Assembly: GCA_900759015.1 (NCBI GenBank)
Contig: CAAEUE010000007.1
Location: forward strand, 1 to 33,486
Source: Clostridia bacterium
Lineage (GTDB): Bacteria; Bacillota; Clostridia; TANB77; CAG-508
Reading direction: 5' to 3'
DNA: 33,486 bases
A program made the translations under genes and the position numbers. Position 1 is the first letter of the stretch. Each line of letters starts with the position of its first letter. This document shows, piece after piece, positions 17,697 through 26,415 of the stretch. Under the pieces are notes generated by a model. It was not told where the DNA came from. It worked only from the letters and a program-made list of their open reading frames with translations, and did not search any database.

Positions 17697-20144
17697 TTAT
17701 TCCTTATTTTCATTAGTTTCTTCTGGTTCAACTAGTTCTATACTTACCACTTTTCCACCATCATTAGTTCTCATTAAAGTTACGCCTTGTGTTGATCTTC
17801 CTAATACACTTACATCCTTAACACTTATTCTTATTATTGTGCCAGTGTCTGTTATCATCATAACATCATTTGAATCATCTGTAACTCGAATTCCAACTAA
17901 TTTTCCAGTTTTTTGAGTAACTTTATATGTTATTACTCCTCTTCCACCTCTATTTTGAACTCTATATTCGTCTAAATCTGTTCTTTTTCCAAAGCCATGT
18001 TCTGTAATTGCTAATAATGTTGCATTTGTTCCAGCTATAATAGATTCCATACCTATAACTTTATCACCTTCACCAAGTTTTATACCAATTACTCCTTGTG
18101 CTGTTCTACCCATTGGTCTTACATCTTGTTCACTAAACGTTATGCTCATTCCATCTTCTGTTACTAAAACAACATTATCTTGACCGTCTGTTAATCTTAC
18201 AGCAATTAATTCATCTTCATCTTTTAATGTTATAGCTTGAAGCCCTGTCTTTCTTGCAGAATTATATTCTGTAAGTGCTGTTTTCTTTATGAATCCTTTT
18301 TGTGTTGCCATTAACAAATATTTACCTTCTGCAAAATTAGAGATTGGAATAACTGCTGTTATTTTTTCTCCTGCATCTAAACTTAATAAGTTAACAATTG
18401 CTGTTCCTTTTGCAGTTCTACCAGCTTCTGGAATTTCATATCCACGTAATCTATATAATTTTCCTTTATTACTAAAGAATAATATAGTATCATGTGTAGA
18501 TGCTGTAAATATCTCTGTAACAAAATCTTCTGCTCTTGTAGAAATACCTGTAATTCCCTTTCCGCCTCTACGTTGACTTTTATATGTATCTGCTGGCATT
18601 CTTTTGATATATCCAAAATGAGTTAATGCTACTATTGTTTGTTCTTCTTTAATTAAGTCTTCTTCTTCTATATCTCCTTCAGCAGGTTTTATTTTTGTTA
18701 ATCTTTCATCTCCAAATTTAGTTTTTACTTCTATTAAGTCTTCTTTTATTATATCATATACAAGTTGTTCGTTACTTAAAATTTCTCTTAAATGCGCTAT
18801 TAATTCCATTAATTGTTTATATTCTTCTTCTATCTTTTCTCTTTGCAAACCTGATAAAGTTTTTAATCTCATATCTAAAATTGCTTGAGCTTGTATATCT
18901 GTCAAACCAAATCTTTCTATTAATCTTTCTTTTGCATCATCATAAGAACTTCTAATTATACTAATAACTTCATCTATATTATCTATAGCTATTCTTAAGC
19001 CTTCTAATATATGAGCTCTTGCTAATGCTTTATCTAATTCAAATTTAGTTCTTCTTACAATTACTGTTTTTCTATGATCTATATAATAATCTAAACATTG
19101 TCTTAATGTTAATATTTTTGGTTCTCCGTCAACTAATGCTAATAAGATTGCACCAAATGTATCTTGCATTTGAGTATTTTTATATAATTGATTTAAAACA
19201 ACTTGTGCTCTAGCATCTCTTTTTAATTCAATTACAATTCTAACTCTATCATTTCTATCTGATTCATCCCTTAATTCAGATATACCTTCTATTCTTTTTT
19301 CTCTTACCAATTTAGAAATATTTTCTATTAATCTAGCTTTATTAACTTGATATGGCAATGATGTTACTATTATTCTTTGTTTATTATTTGCCATTTCCTC
19401 TATCTCTGCTTCTGCTCTTACTATTATTTTTCCTTTTCCTGTTCTATAAGCTTCTTTTATACCTTCTTTTCCTAAAATCATTCCTCCTGTTGGAAAATCT
19501 GGTCCTTTAATAATTGACATTAAATCTTCATCTGTAGTATTTGGATCCTCAATTATTTTTATAAGACCATCACAAACTTCTGTTAAGTTATGTGGAGGTA
19601 TGTTTGTTGCCATTCCAACTGCTATACCTGATGAACCATTAATTAATAATTGTGGTATTTTTGATGGTAATACTGTTGGCTCTTGCAATCTATCATCATA
19701 GTTTGGCATAAAATCTACTGTATTTTTTTCTATATCTGTAAGCATATATTCTGCTATTTTAGACATTCTTGCTTCTGTGTACCTCATTGCTGCGGCACCA
19801 TCACCATCTATAGAACCAAAGTTTCCATGTCCATCTATCAACATGTATCTTAATGAAAAGTCTTGTGCCATTCTTACCATTGCATCATAAACTGAAGAAT
19901 CTCCATGTGGATGGTATCTTCCTAAAACAGAACCTACAGTATTTGCACATTTTCTGTATGGTTTATCTGAAGTAATTCCATCTTCGTGCATTGCATATAA
20001 AATTCTTCTATGAACAGGTTTTAAACCATCTCTTACATCTGGTAAAGCTCTTTGTACAATAACACTCATAGCATAACTTATGTATGCTGTTTTCATCTCG
20101 TTTTCGATATCTCTTTCAATTATTTTTCCATCATGGTTGTCCAT
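17697..20144 (-). CDS. gyrA: DNA gyrase subunit A
   Basis: 815 residues. It is the breakage-reunion subunit of gyrase, which works with GyrB (24175-26106) to introduce negative supercoils. The catalytic tyrosine is Y122 in 'AAAMRYTEARM'. The quinolone region 'GRYHPHGDSSVYDAM' keeps S83 and D87 (E. coli numbering coincides), i.e. the sensitive form. The GyrA box 'QRRGGKG' (about residue 523) marks gyrase rather than topoisomerase IV, and beta-pinwheel repeats fill the C-terminus, which ends in an acidic tail. Unlike the common gyrB-gyrA tandem, a four-gene operon separates the two subunits here. Confidence 0.98.
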   Translation of the reverse strand: MDNHDGKIIERDIENEMKTAYISYAMSVIVQRALPDVRDGLKPVHRRILYAMHEDGITSDKPYRKCANTVGSVLGRYHPHGDSSVYDAMVRMAQDFSLRYMLIDGHGNFGSIDGDGAAAMRYTEARMSKIAEYMLTDIEKNTVDFMPNYDDRLQEPTVLPSKIPQLLINGSSGIAVGMATNIPPHNLTEVCDGLIKIIEDPNTTDEDLMSIIKGPDFPTGGMILGKEGIKEAYRTGKGKIIVRAEAEIEEMANNKQRIIVTSLPYQVNKARLIENISKLVREKRIEGISELRDESDRNDRVRIVIELKRDARAQVVLNQLYKNTQMQDTFGAILLALVDGEPKILTLRQCLDYYIDHRKTVIVRRTKFELDKALARAHILEGLRIAIDNIDEVISIIRSSYDDAKERLIERFGLTDIQAQAILDMRLKTLSGLQREKIEEEYKQLMELIAHLREILSNEQLVYDIIKEDLIEVKTKFGDERLTKIKPAEGDIEEEDLIKEEQTIVALTHFGYIKRMPADTYKSQRRGGKGITGISTRAEDFVTEIFTASTHDTILFFSNKGKLYRLRGYEIPEAGRTAKGTAIVNLLSLDAGEKITAVIPISNFAEGKYLLMATQKGFIKKTALTEYNSARKTGLQAITLKDEDELIAVRLTDGQDNVVLVTEDGMSITFSEQDVRPMGRTAQGVIGIKLGEGDKVIGMESIIAGTNATLLAITEHGFGKRTDLDEYRVQNRGGRGVITYKVTQKTGKLVGIRVTDDSNDVMMITDTGTIIRISVKDVSVLGRSTQGVTLMRTNDGGKVVSIELVEPEETNENKE

Positions 20145-20180
20145 TTCTTTACCTCTTTTCTTCTTTCTGCTACATAATGT

Positions 20181-20209
20181 ATTATACTAAAACAGCAAAA
20201 AATATGCAA
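20181..20209 (-). promoter_or_regulatory. gyrA: Candidate promoter of gyrA
   Basis: On the minus strand TTGCAT (20209-20204) and a perfect TATAAT (20186-20181) are 17 bases apart, 36 bases upstream of the gyrA start. A TTCCGTAAG motif lies just upstream (20226-20234). Confidence 0.55.
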
Positions 20210-20252
20210 GGAATTATTTGAAAATCTTACGGAATTAACAAAAAAACACTTT

Positions 20253-20966
20253 TTATACTAATGCATTTGCAGCTTCTAATTCCACTTCACTAATATCAAA
20301 ATTTTTATTATTATTTTTAACTAAATTATGTATATTTTCTATTGTTCTTGCTTCTTTAATCAATTTCTCTAATGGAATTATCTTTTCCAGAAATTTATTT
20401 ATATTTTTTATTTCATTTTCCATTAAATTAAAATCTTCATTATTATATGCATTTTTCCAATTATCTATCGACTCTTCAAACTTATTTACTTCATTTTCTT
20501 GATTTACAATCATTTCTTCTATATTACTACTTATATTGTCTAATATTAAATTCTTTCCTTCTCTTATTATATTTGTTATATTCTCATTTAATTTTCCATT
20601 ATTTCTTATTTTGCTCAAGCCTACATCTATTCCTTTGGAAATTGAATCTATTATTCCTCCTGTTTCTATTACTTTTTGCATTTGAGATATATCATCAAAT
20701 TTACCTGTAAAAATTCCGAGTGCACTTTTCCCTAAATTTATAGCTTCGTCTATTGCTGTATTCAAACCTTCTTTAAACCCATTTTTTAATATACTATCTT
20801 TTATCTTTATCACTTCATCTTCAATAAAATCAGGTAATAAAAATTTAATACCTACATCAAGGCCTGTATTTATAATTCCTCCTAAAGTTGTTTCTAAAAA
20901 ACTTTTTTGCTCTTTTTCTACTTCTATATTTTTATCACTTATCTCTCTTTGTATGTTTATATCCAT
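20253..20966 (-). CDS. Helical protein with internal duplication, last gene of VirB4/ParA operon
   Basis: 237 residues, not recognised. Two halves share a glycine motif: 'GGIINTGLDVGI' (29-40) and 'GGIIDSISKGIDVGL' (103-117), each followed by Ile/Lys/Asp-rich amphipathic helix text ('DEVIKIKDSILKNGFKEG', 'ENITNIIREGKNLILDNI'). From about residue 150 it looks like a coiled coil, and it ends 'EVELEAANALV'. There is no signal peptide and no continuous hydrophobic membrane helix, though the glycine segments could associate with a membrane. The ATG at 20966 has AAAGGAG ten bases upstream and lies inside the end of the ParA-like gene (32-base overlap), so the two are probably translated together. 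It could be the substrate or the structural partner of the ATPases; nothing in the sequence proves either. Confidence 0.75.
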   Translation of the reverse strand: MDINIQREISDKNIEVEKEQKSFLETTLGGIINTGLDVGIKFLLPDFIEDEVIKIKDSILKNGFKEGLNTAIDEAINLGKSALGIFTGKFDDISQMQKVIETGGIIDSISKGIDVGLSKIRNNGKLNENITNIIREGKNLILDNISSNIEEMIVNQENEVNKFEESIDNWKNAYNNEDFNLMENEIKNINKFLEKIIPLEKLIKEARTIENIHNLVKNNNKNFDISEVELEAANALV

Positions 20967-21564
20967 ATTTTTTATTCTCCTTTAATAAATTTTCTGTTAT
21001 TTCTAATAAATCTTTCCTAATTGAATTTATTTTTATTAATTTTTCTGAATTTATAAAAATATCTATTTTGCTAGTATATTTTATTACTCCTAAAACATTT
21101 ATTGATTTAAAAATTTTATATAATATTTCTTTATCTATCGAATTAGAATCATATTTATTAAAAATAATTCTCATGCTTTCTCTGTTTATTTCTTTAGTAT
21201 ATTTATTAATTAAATTATTTAATTTTTTTATTCCAAGTAAATTACTCTCTGATAAAAATATATTTATAGAGTTTTTTATTAAATCTTTTGTTTTTAAAAA
21301 ATTTATATTTGGGTTGTCAAAAACAATTATATTAAAGTACTCTGTTTCAACTTTGGAATATTTACTTAAAAGATAAATATTATCTATATTTATTGTTCTA
21401 TTTTCGGGCTTTATATTAAATATTTTATAAATACTATAATTATTAAATTTTGAATCTATTATTAAAACCTTTATATTTTTTTCTGCAATTATATTAGCTA
21501 ATAAAACTGCTATAACGCTTTTTCCAACTCCATTACCTCCAAATATATTTATTATTTTTTTAAT
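20935..21564 (-). CDS. ParA/MinD-like P-loop ATPase, apparent ATT start
   Basis: 209 residues. The frame upstream is closed by a TAG and contains no ATG, GTG or TTG before the P-loop. With ATT at 21564 read as Met, the protein begins 'MKKIINIFGGNGVGKSVIAV', an exact fit to the start of ParA/MinD-like proteins, and AAGGAG lies nine bases upstream. Walker A is 'GGNGVGKS' (residues 9-16), followed by 'NIKVLIIDSKFNN' (the Asp switch region) and 'NIIVFDNP' at the Walker B place. The signature lysine of the deviant Walker box (KGGxxGK) is missing, as in TadZ-like atypical members. The start overlaps the VirB4-like stop by five bases and the end overlaps the next gene by 32. A role in positioning or loading the VirB4-like machine is inferred. 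Confidence 0.8.
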   Translation of the reverse strand: MKKIINIFGGNGVGKSVIAVLLANIIAEKNIKVLIIDSKFNNYSIYKIFNIKPENRTINIDNIYLLSKYSKVETEYFNIIVFDNPNINFLKTKDLIKNSINIFLSESNLLGIKKLNNLINKYTKEINRESMRIIFNKYDSNSIDKEILYKIFKSINVLGVIKYTSKIDIFINSEKLIKINSIRKDLLEITENLLKENKKYGYKHTKRDK

Positions 21565-23374
21565 TAAAAATCTCTCCTTTTTCTATTATATTTTTTTCGA
21601 AATTAGATGCTTCAATTTTTACTAAAATATGATCATTTCCCACAAACATTAAACATTCTCCTTTTGAAAAAGATTTAATCTCTATTTTTTCTTTTTCCGA
21701 CAGTTTTGCATACTTTTCTAATATATTAATATTTTCTTCTTCTAAACAAAAAAATGCTTTAATATTTGAATTGTTTAAAATACTTTTTCCATATGTTCCA
21801 TGATCTAAACTGAATAAATCTGATACATCTTGCGTTATTGCTACTCCACTTCCTCCATATTTCCTAATAGTCTTAAATATTTTATAAATAAATGCAGCTA
21901 CTTCTTTATTTGATGTTACGCCTATTAATCTCCATATTTCGTCCATATAAATAACTTTTTTTGCCTTTCTATTAAGCTTAATTAAATCCCAAAATAAATC
22001 TACAAAAATATACATACCATACTTTATATTTTCTTCTCCTAATTCATATATATCTGCTATAATTAATTTATTTTTGATTTTTATATTTGTGTGTTTATTA
22101 AAATAATTTAAGCTACCTTTTACAAAAGGTAATAATTTTATATGAAATTTTTTAGTTTTTTTATCTTTTCCTAGTAATTCATAAAAATCTTGTAATATTG
22201 GCATATCCGAACTTTCTTTAAAAACAAGTTTTTTATTTTTTATTTTGTATAAACTTTTATCATTAAAATTTATATGTTTATTTTCATACAGTTCAATTAG
22301 TTTTTCTTCTATAATAGATTTTTCTTCTTCATTCATTTCTCCAAAAATCAAATTAAAAAATCCTTTTAATTTATCTATTTTTACACTAAGATAACCTTTT
22401 TCATCTTTTTCTATGCTTTCTTCTCTTATATCAAATACATTTATATACGTATCTGAAGTAGGGCCAATTTTTAAAAATGTTCCATTTAACGCTTTGCATA
22501 TATTCCCATATTCTCTATCTGGATCTATTACATATTGATTAATATCTTGCAAACCATATCTTAATATTAATAATTTTATATAAAACGATTTTCCTGCTCC
22601 AGACATTCCAAATACACACATATTAGGATTTTTATACTTTTGACTATTATATCTGTCTATAAAAATCATTGAATTATTATGAATATTTCTACCTATATAC
22701 ACACCTTTTTCATCAAAAATTGATGAAGAAATAAATGGATATGTACTAATGAGACCATCTGTTAAAATATTTCTTCTAGTAGCTAATTTTAAATCTTTAT
22801 CATTGTGCATTAATGGTAAACTTGTTTTATAAATTTGCTCTTGTCTAAAATTTGCTCTTCTTGATTGCATTCCTGAACCTTGTATAATTCCTTCGATTTT
22901 ATTTAAGTTATATTTTAAATCATTTAATGAATCTGAAAATAAATTAATATAAATATATAAATAATATATATCCTGATTGTTTATTTGCATCTCCTTTCGT
23001 ATATATTTAGCGTCATTATACGTATATTGAGCTAAATCGATGTCTTGCCTATTAATATTTAATTCACTTAAATCTGCAGATACACTACCAATGTTATAAG
23101 TTAAATCTTTTAAAGTTTTATATTTATCTTGTTTTTCGTAAAATATTGAAATATTCATATTTATGTCTGTATCAATCAGATTTTTTAATAGTAATTCTTC
23201 ATTTTCTCTTAAATAATTTACAATCATTAATCCAGAATAATACATATTATCTATTTCTAAATATTTAGGATTTTCGGTATTTATATATGCAGGACTTATA
23301 TAATTTTCTTCTAAAAACTTATTTTCATTAGCTTTTTGTCTAAATAGTTGTTTTAAAATATTTTTCTTAATCAC
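21560..23374 (-). CDS. VirB4/TraE-type conjugation-like ATPase (short form)
   Basis: 604 residues, shorter than usual conjugative VirB4 proteins (about 800). Family features are 'SGAGKS' in Walker A (256-263), 'YVIDPDREYG', Walker B 'KVIYMDEIW' (473-480), and the late motif 'YGGSGVAITQDVSDLF'; an N-terminal domain of about 200 residues precedes the motor. VirB4 enzymes are hexameric ATPases that energise type IV secretion and conjugation pili. The GTG start at 23374 follows the upstream stop with no gap, so the pair is tightly coupled. The segment missing from the N-terminus compared with long VirB4 proteins may be supplied by the 186-residue protein encoded just upstream. No other type IV secretion gene is in the window. 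Confidence 0.88.
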   Translation of the reverse strand: MIKKNILKQLFRQKANENKFLEENYISPAYINTENPKYLEIDNMYYSGLMIVNYLRENEELLLKNLIDTDINMNISIFYEKQDKYKTLKDLTYNIGSVSADLSELNINRQDIDLAQYTYNDAKYIRKEMQINNQDIYYLYIYINLFSDSLNDLKYNLNKIEGIIQGSGMQSRRANFRQEQIYKTSLPLMHNDKDLKLATRRNILTDGLISTYPFISSSIFDEKGVYIGRNIHNNSMIFIDRYNSQKYKNPNMCVFGMSGAGKSFYIKLLILRYGLQDINQYVIDPDREYGNICKALNGTFLKIGPTSDTYINVFDIREESIEKDEKGYLSVKIDKLKGFFNLIFGEMNEEEKSIIEEKLIELYENKHINFNDKSLYKIKNKKLVFKESSDMPILQDFYELLGKDKKTKKFHIKLLPFVKGSLNYFNKHTNIKIKNKLIIADIYELGEENIKYGMYIFVDLFWDLIKLNRKAKKVIYMDEIWRLIGVTSNKEVAAFIYKIFKTIRKYGGSGVAITQDVSDLFSLDHGTYGKSILNNSNIKAFFCLEEENINILEKYAKLSEKEKIEIKSFSKGECLMFVGNDHILVKIEASNFEKNIIEKGEIFN

Positions 23375-23935
23375 CTACCTTTTTAAATTATTATTTGTAT
23401 TTAAAAAAAAATGTAAAATTTTTATAACTTCTTCTTTTTTACAGTCTTTTACCTTATTTCCACATTTATTAAGACATTCTTTTATTTTAAAATATTTTTC
23501 ATTAAGCATATAATAAATATTTTCTAAATTATTATTTTCACCTTCATATTGCTCTTTTATAATAATATAATAATTTTTAGTGGATGTTTGTTTTTCAGAA
23601 TTAATTTTAGTAAGAAACTCAACATATTTTTGCGAAATAATCGAAATATGTTCATTATCTGATTTTTTTAGATTATTAATAATTTTTGAAATATCTTCTT
23701 TATTTGTATGAATTAAAATTTGGATATTAAAATTACAAGTTTTTAAAAAAATTTTATATGAATTTAAAATTGCTTCCTTCTCCAAAGATGTTTTTAAATT
23801 AAAATTTATTGGTTGAACTCTTAATATTTTTATAAATATGTTTTTATTTTTTATTTTAATGATACCGTTTTTATCTATACTTTCGACAATTAACCAATCT
23901 TGAGTTGAATTATTATTTGTTTTTACATATATCAC
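23375..23935 (-). CDS. TraC-like N-terminal partner of the VirB4-like ATPase
   Basis: 186 residues. The segment 'ILRVQPINFNLKTSLEKEAI' followed by 'YKIFLKTCNFNIQILIHTNK' is the pattern found at the N-terminus of TraC/VirB4-related proteins and in small separately encoded TraC-like proteins. No signal peptide or membrane helix is seen. The start is taken as GTG at 23935; it overlaps the likely ribosome site (AGAGGTGAT), so a few residues' uncertainty remains. It is first in a tightly packed four-gene operon with its own promoter. It probably forms a complex with the VirB4-like protein; this is inference from family pattern and adjacency. Confidence 0.7.
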   Translation of the reverse strand: MIYVKTNNNSTQDWLIVESIDKNGIIKIKNKNIFIKILRVQPINFNLKTSLEKEAILNSYKIFLKTCNFNIQILIHTNKEDISKIINNLKKSDNEHISIISQKYVEFLTKINSEKQTSTKNYYIIIKEQYEGENNNLENIYYMLNEKYFKIKECLNKCGNKVKDCKKEEVIKILHFFLNTNNNLKR

Positions 23936-23951
23936 CTCTTATCTTTGTTCA

Positions 23952-23980
23952 ATAATACTATTTTTTCCATTTTTTGTCAA
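23952..23980 (-). promoter_or_regulatory. Promoter of the VirB4/ParA operon
   Basis: On the minus strand a perfect TTGACA (23980-23975) and TATTAT (23957-23952) with a 17-base spacer lead to a very short leader before the GTG at 23935. An imperfect palindrome ACGAATTTCGT (23980-23990) abuts the -35 element and could be an operator. Confidence 0.8.
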
Positions 23981-23995
23981 CGAATTTCGTCATAC

Positions 23996-24136
23996 AAAAA
24001 TCGACATAGATCGCTAATTTAAAGTACATAAATACTAATCTTCATGATGTTCATTTTTATATAACTTTTTTCATAATAAAAGTGGATTTGCAATCGCACA
24101 GACATAGGTACCTTAACCTTAACTCTGTCGATTTTT
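23996..24136. repeat. 141-base element bounded by 11-bp inverted repeats
   Basis: AAAAATCGACA at 23996-24006 is inverted exactly as TGTCGATTTTT at 24126-24136. Inside there is no reading frame, but GC content is locally higher near 24090-24130 (GCAATCGCACAGACATAGG), with ACAGA/TCTGT able to pair around GGTACC. It could be a miniature transposable element or a structured RNA between gyrB and the VirB4 operon. Confidence 0.45.
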
Positions 24137-24146
24137 ACTATATAAT

Positions 24147-24176
24147 AAAAAAAGAATCCCGCAGGATTCTTTTTTT
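24147..24176 (-). terminator. Terminator of gyrB
   Basis: A 13-bp stem (24147-24159 with 24164-24176) with a CGCA loop and A/T flanks. It includes the first bases of the gyrB stop codon, so it ends the recF-remB-gyrB transcript and insulates the VirB4 operon. Confidence 0.93.
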
Positions 24177-26106
24177 ATACATCAAGATTTTTTACATATT
24201 TTGCATTTTCTTCTATGAATTTTCTTCTAGGTGCAACTTCATCTCCCATTAATACTGTAAATATTTGGTCTGCTTTTATTGCATCATCCATTGTAACTTT
24301 TATTAATATTCTTGTTTCTGGGTTCATTGTTGTATCCCATAATTGTTCTGGATTCATTTCTCCTAAACCTTTATATCTTTGAATAGATATAGAGTCTCTT
24401 GAAATACCTTTTTCTTCTAACTCTTTATATTTTTCTTCTAGCTCTTCATCTGTATAGCAATATATATCTTTCATACCCTTTTTAGAAAGTTTAAATAATG
24501 GTGGTTGAGCTAAATATACATTTCCATTCTCTATTAAAGGTCTCATATATCTAAAGAAGAATGTTAATAATAAAGTTCTAATATGTGCACCATCTACATC
24601 GGCATCAGCCATTATTATAACTTTTCCATATCTTATTTTTGTTATATCAAAATCTGCTCCAATTCCAGCACCAACAGCTAGTATTACTGGTTGCAATTTA
24701 TCATTATTATATATTTTATCTGCCCTAGATTTTTCAACATTAAGCATTTTTCCCCATAAAGGAAGTATTGCTTGGAATTTTCTATCTCTTCCTTGTTTTG
24801 CACTACCACCAGCAGAATCTCCCTCAACAATATAGACTTCACATAAATCTGCATTTTTTTCACTACAATCTGCTAATTTACCTGGTAATGTAGATGTTTC
24901 TAAAGCACTTTTTCTTCTAACTAATTCTCTTGCTTTTCTAGCAGCTTCTCTAGCTCTAGATGCTCCTATACATTTCTCTAATATTGCTTTTGCTACAGAA
25001 GGATTCTCCTCTAAAAAATCTGATAAAGCTTCATTTACCATTGATTGAACAATACCTGTAACATTACTATTTCCTAATTTAGTTTTTGTTTGTCCCTCAA
25101 ATTGAGGTTCTTTAACCTTTACAGAAATAACAGCTGTTATTCCTTCTCTTATATCTTCACCTTGTAAATTTGAATCTTTTTCTTTTAAAATATTATGCTT
25201 TCTAGCATAATCATTAAAAACTTTTGTTAAAGCTCTCTTAAATCCCTCTAAATGAGTTCCTCCTTCAACAGTATTAATATTATTAACAAAAGTATAAATA
25301 TTCTCTGAATATGCTGTAGTATACTGAATTGCTATTTCTACAGGAACTTCTCCCTCTGTTTTCTCGATATAAATTGGTTTTTTGTGTAAAGTTTCTTTGT
25401 TTTGATTCAAATATTCAACAAAAGAACTTAATCCACCTTCAAAACAAAAATCACCTTTCTTTATTGGTTCTTCTCTTAAATCTTCTACTTTTATTCTTAA
25501 TCCTTTTGTTAAGAAAGCAATTTCTCTAAATCTTTCTTCTAATACACTAAAATCATAGTTTGTAGTTTCAAATATTGTACTATCTGCTAAAAACGTTACT
25601 TTTGTACCTGTTTTATCTGAATCTTCTATTTTTGTTAATGGCTCTACTGTCTTACCTCTCTCAAATTTCATTTTATATTTTCCACCATCACGGCATATTT
25701 CAACTTCTGTCCATTCAGACAAAGCATTTACTACTGATGCCCCAACTCCGTGAAGACCTCCTGATACTTTATATCCGCTATCTCCACCGAATTTTCCTCC
25801 TGCATGCAACATTGTATAAACAGTTTCTGCAGTAGATATTTTAGTTTTAGGATGTATTTCAACAGGAATACCTCTACCATCATCTTGAACTGTTATAATA
25901 TTTCCTGGTTTTATTTGAACATGAATATTTTTACAATATCCAGCTAAAGCTTCGTCAACACAGTTATCTACTATTTCATATACTAAATGATGTAATCCTC
26001 TAGCAGAAACACTTCCTATATACATACCTGGTCTTTTTCTAACAGCTTCTAAACCTTCTAATACTTGTATTTGTTCTGCACCATATTCATGTTTATATTT
26101 TTCCAT
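24175..26106 (-). CDS. gyrB: DNA gyrase subunit B
   Basis: 643 residues. It is the ATPase subunit of gyrase. GHKL motifs are 'YEIVDNCVDEALAG', 'DDGRGIPV' and 'SGGLHGVGASVVNALS'. The TOPRIM domain starts with 'VEGDSAGGSAKQGRDRK' (about residue 427) and continues with 'DADVDGAHIRTLLLTFFF'; the C-terminal signature is 'QRYKGLGEMNPEQLW'. AGGAGG precedes the ATG and overlaps the end of remB, with one base between the two genes, so they are coupled. Confidence 0.98.
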   Translation of the reverse strand: MEKYKHEYGAEQIQVLEGLEAVRKRPGMYIGSVSARGLHHLVYEIVDNCVDEALAGYCKNIHVQIKPGNIITVQDDGRGIPVEIHPKTKISTAETVYTMLHAGGKFGGDSGYKVSGGLHGVGASVVNALSEWTEVEICRDGGKYKMKFERGKTVEPLTKIEDSDKTGTKVTFLADSTIFETTNYDFSVLEERFREIAFLTKGLRIKVEDLREEPIKKGDFCFEGGLSSFVEYLNQNKETLHKKPIYIEKTEGEVPVEIAIQYTTAYSENIYTFVNNINTVEGGTHLEGFKRALTKVFNDYARKHNILKEKDSNLQGEDIREGITAVISVKVKEPQFEGQTKTKLGNSNVTGIVQSMVNEALSDFLEENPSVAKAILEKCIGASRAREAARKARELVRRKSALETSTLPGKLADCSEKNADLCEVYIVEGDSAGGSAKQGRDRKFQAILPLWGKMLNVEKSRADKIYNNDKLQPVILAVGAGIGADFDITKIRYGKVIIMADADVDGAHIRTLLLTFFFRYMRPLIENGNVYLAQPPLFKLSKKGMKDIYCYTDEELEEKYKELEEKGISRDSISIQRYKGLGEMNPEQLWDTTMNPETRILIKVTMDDAIKADQIFTVLMGDEVAPRRKFIEENAKYVKNLDV

Positions 26107-26107
26107 T

Positions 26108-26392
26108 CTAAAAACCTCCTAATATTGTACCTTTCTTATTTTTATTGTCTTCTGCTCTTTTTGCTATTGACATAGTAGATACATTTGTTTCATATCCAAC
26201 TACCTTTCCATTTTCATTTGTCATTATTAATGTTCTTGCATCTCCATTAGCTTGTGAAACAAGATTCTCTGTTCTTTTTAAACTTTCTATTAAATTTTTA
26301 TATTCTTCTGAATCTCTCATTGATTCTATATTATATATACCTATTATATTTTTTTCTTCTAAAACTATATTATTTCCTATGTGTACAAACAT
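26108..26392 (-). CDS. remB: DUF370 family protein, RemB (YaaB)-like
   Basis: 94 residues. It starts 'MFVHIGNNIVLEEKNIIGIY', the DUF370 signature, and lies between recF and gyrB exactly as yaaB/remB does in Bacillus. In Bacillus the family is linked to extracellular matrix gene control, with RemA as the DNA-binding paralogue. The C-terminal part ('TLIMTNENGKVVGYETNVST') is typical of the longer RemB form. GAGGG precedes the ATG. Confidence 0.9.
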   Translation of the reverse strand: MFVHIGNNIVLEEKNIIGIYNIESMRDSEEYKNLIESLKRTENLVSQANGDARTLIMTNENGKVVGYETNVSTMSIAKRAEDNKNKKGTILGGF

Positions 26393-26415
26393 TTATTATC
26401 CCTCTTTTGTTAAAT

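Noticed and set aside
20888..21376. A 162-codon plus-strand frame rich in Phe, Leu and Ile
   Set aside because: It lies opposite the ParA-like gene and the start of the helical protein gene; hydrophobicity comes from the A/T composition and no ribosome site precedes it.
20253..23935. Complete conjugative element or prophage between gyrA and gyrB
   Set aside because: No relaxase, coupling protein, integrase, replication, capsid or lysis gene, and no flanking direct repeats were seen; only four genes are present.
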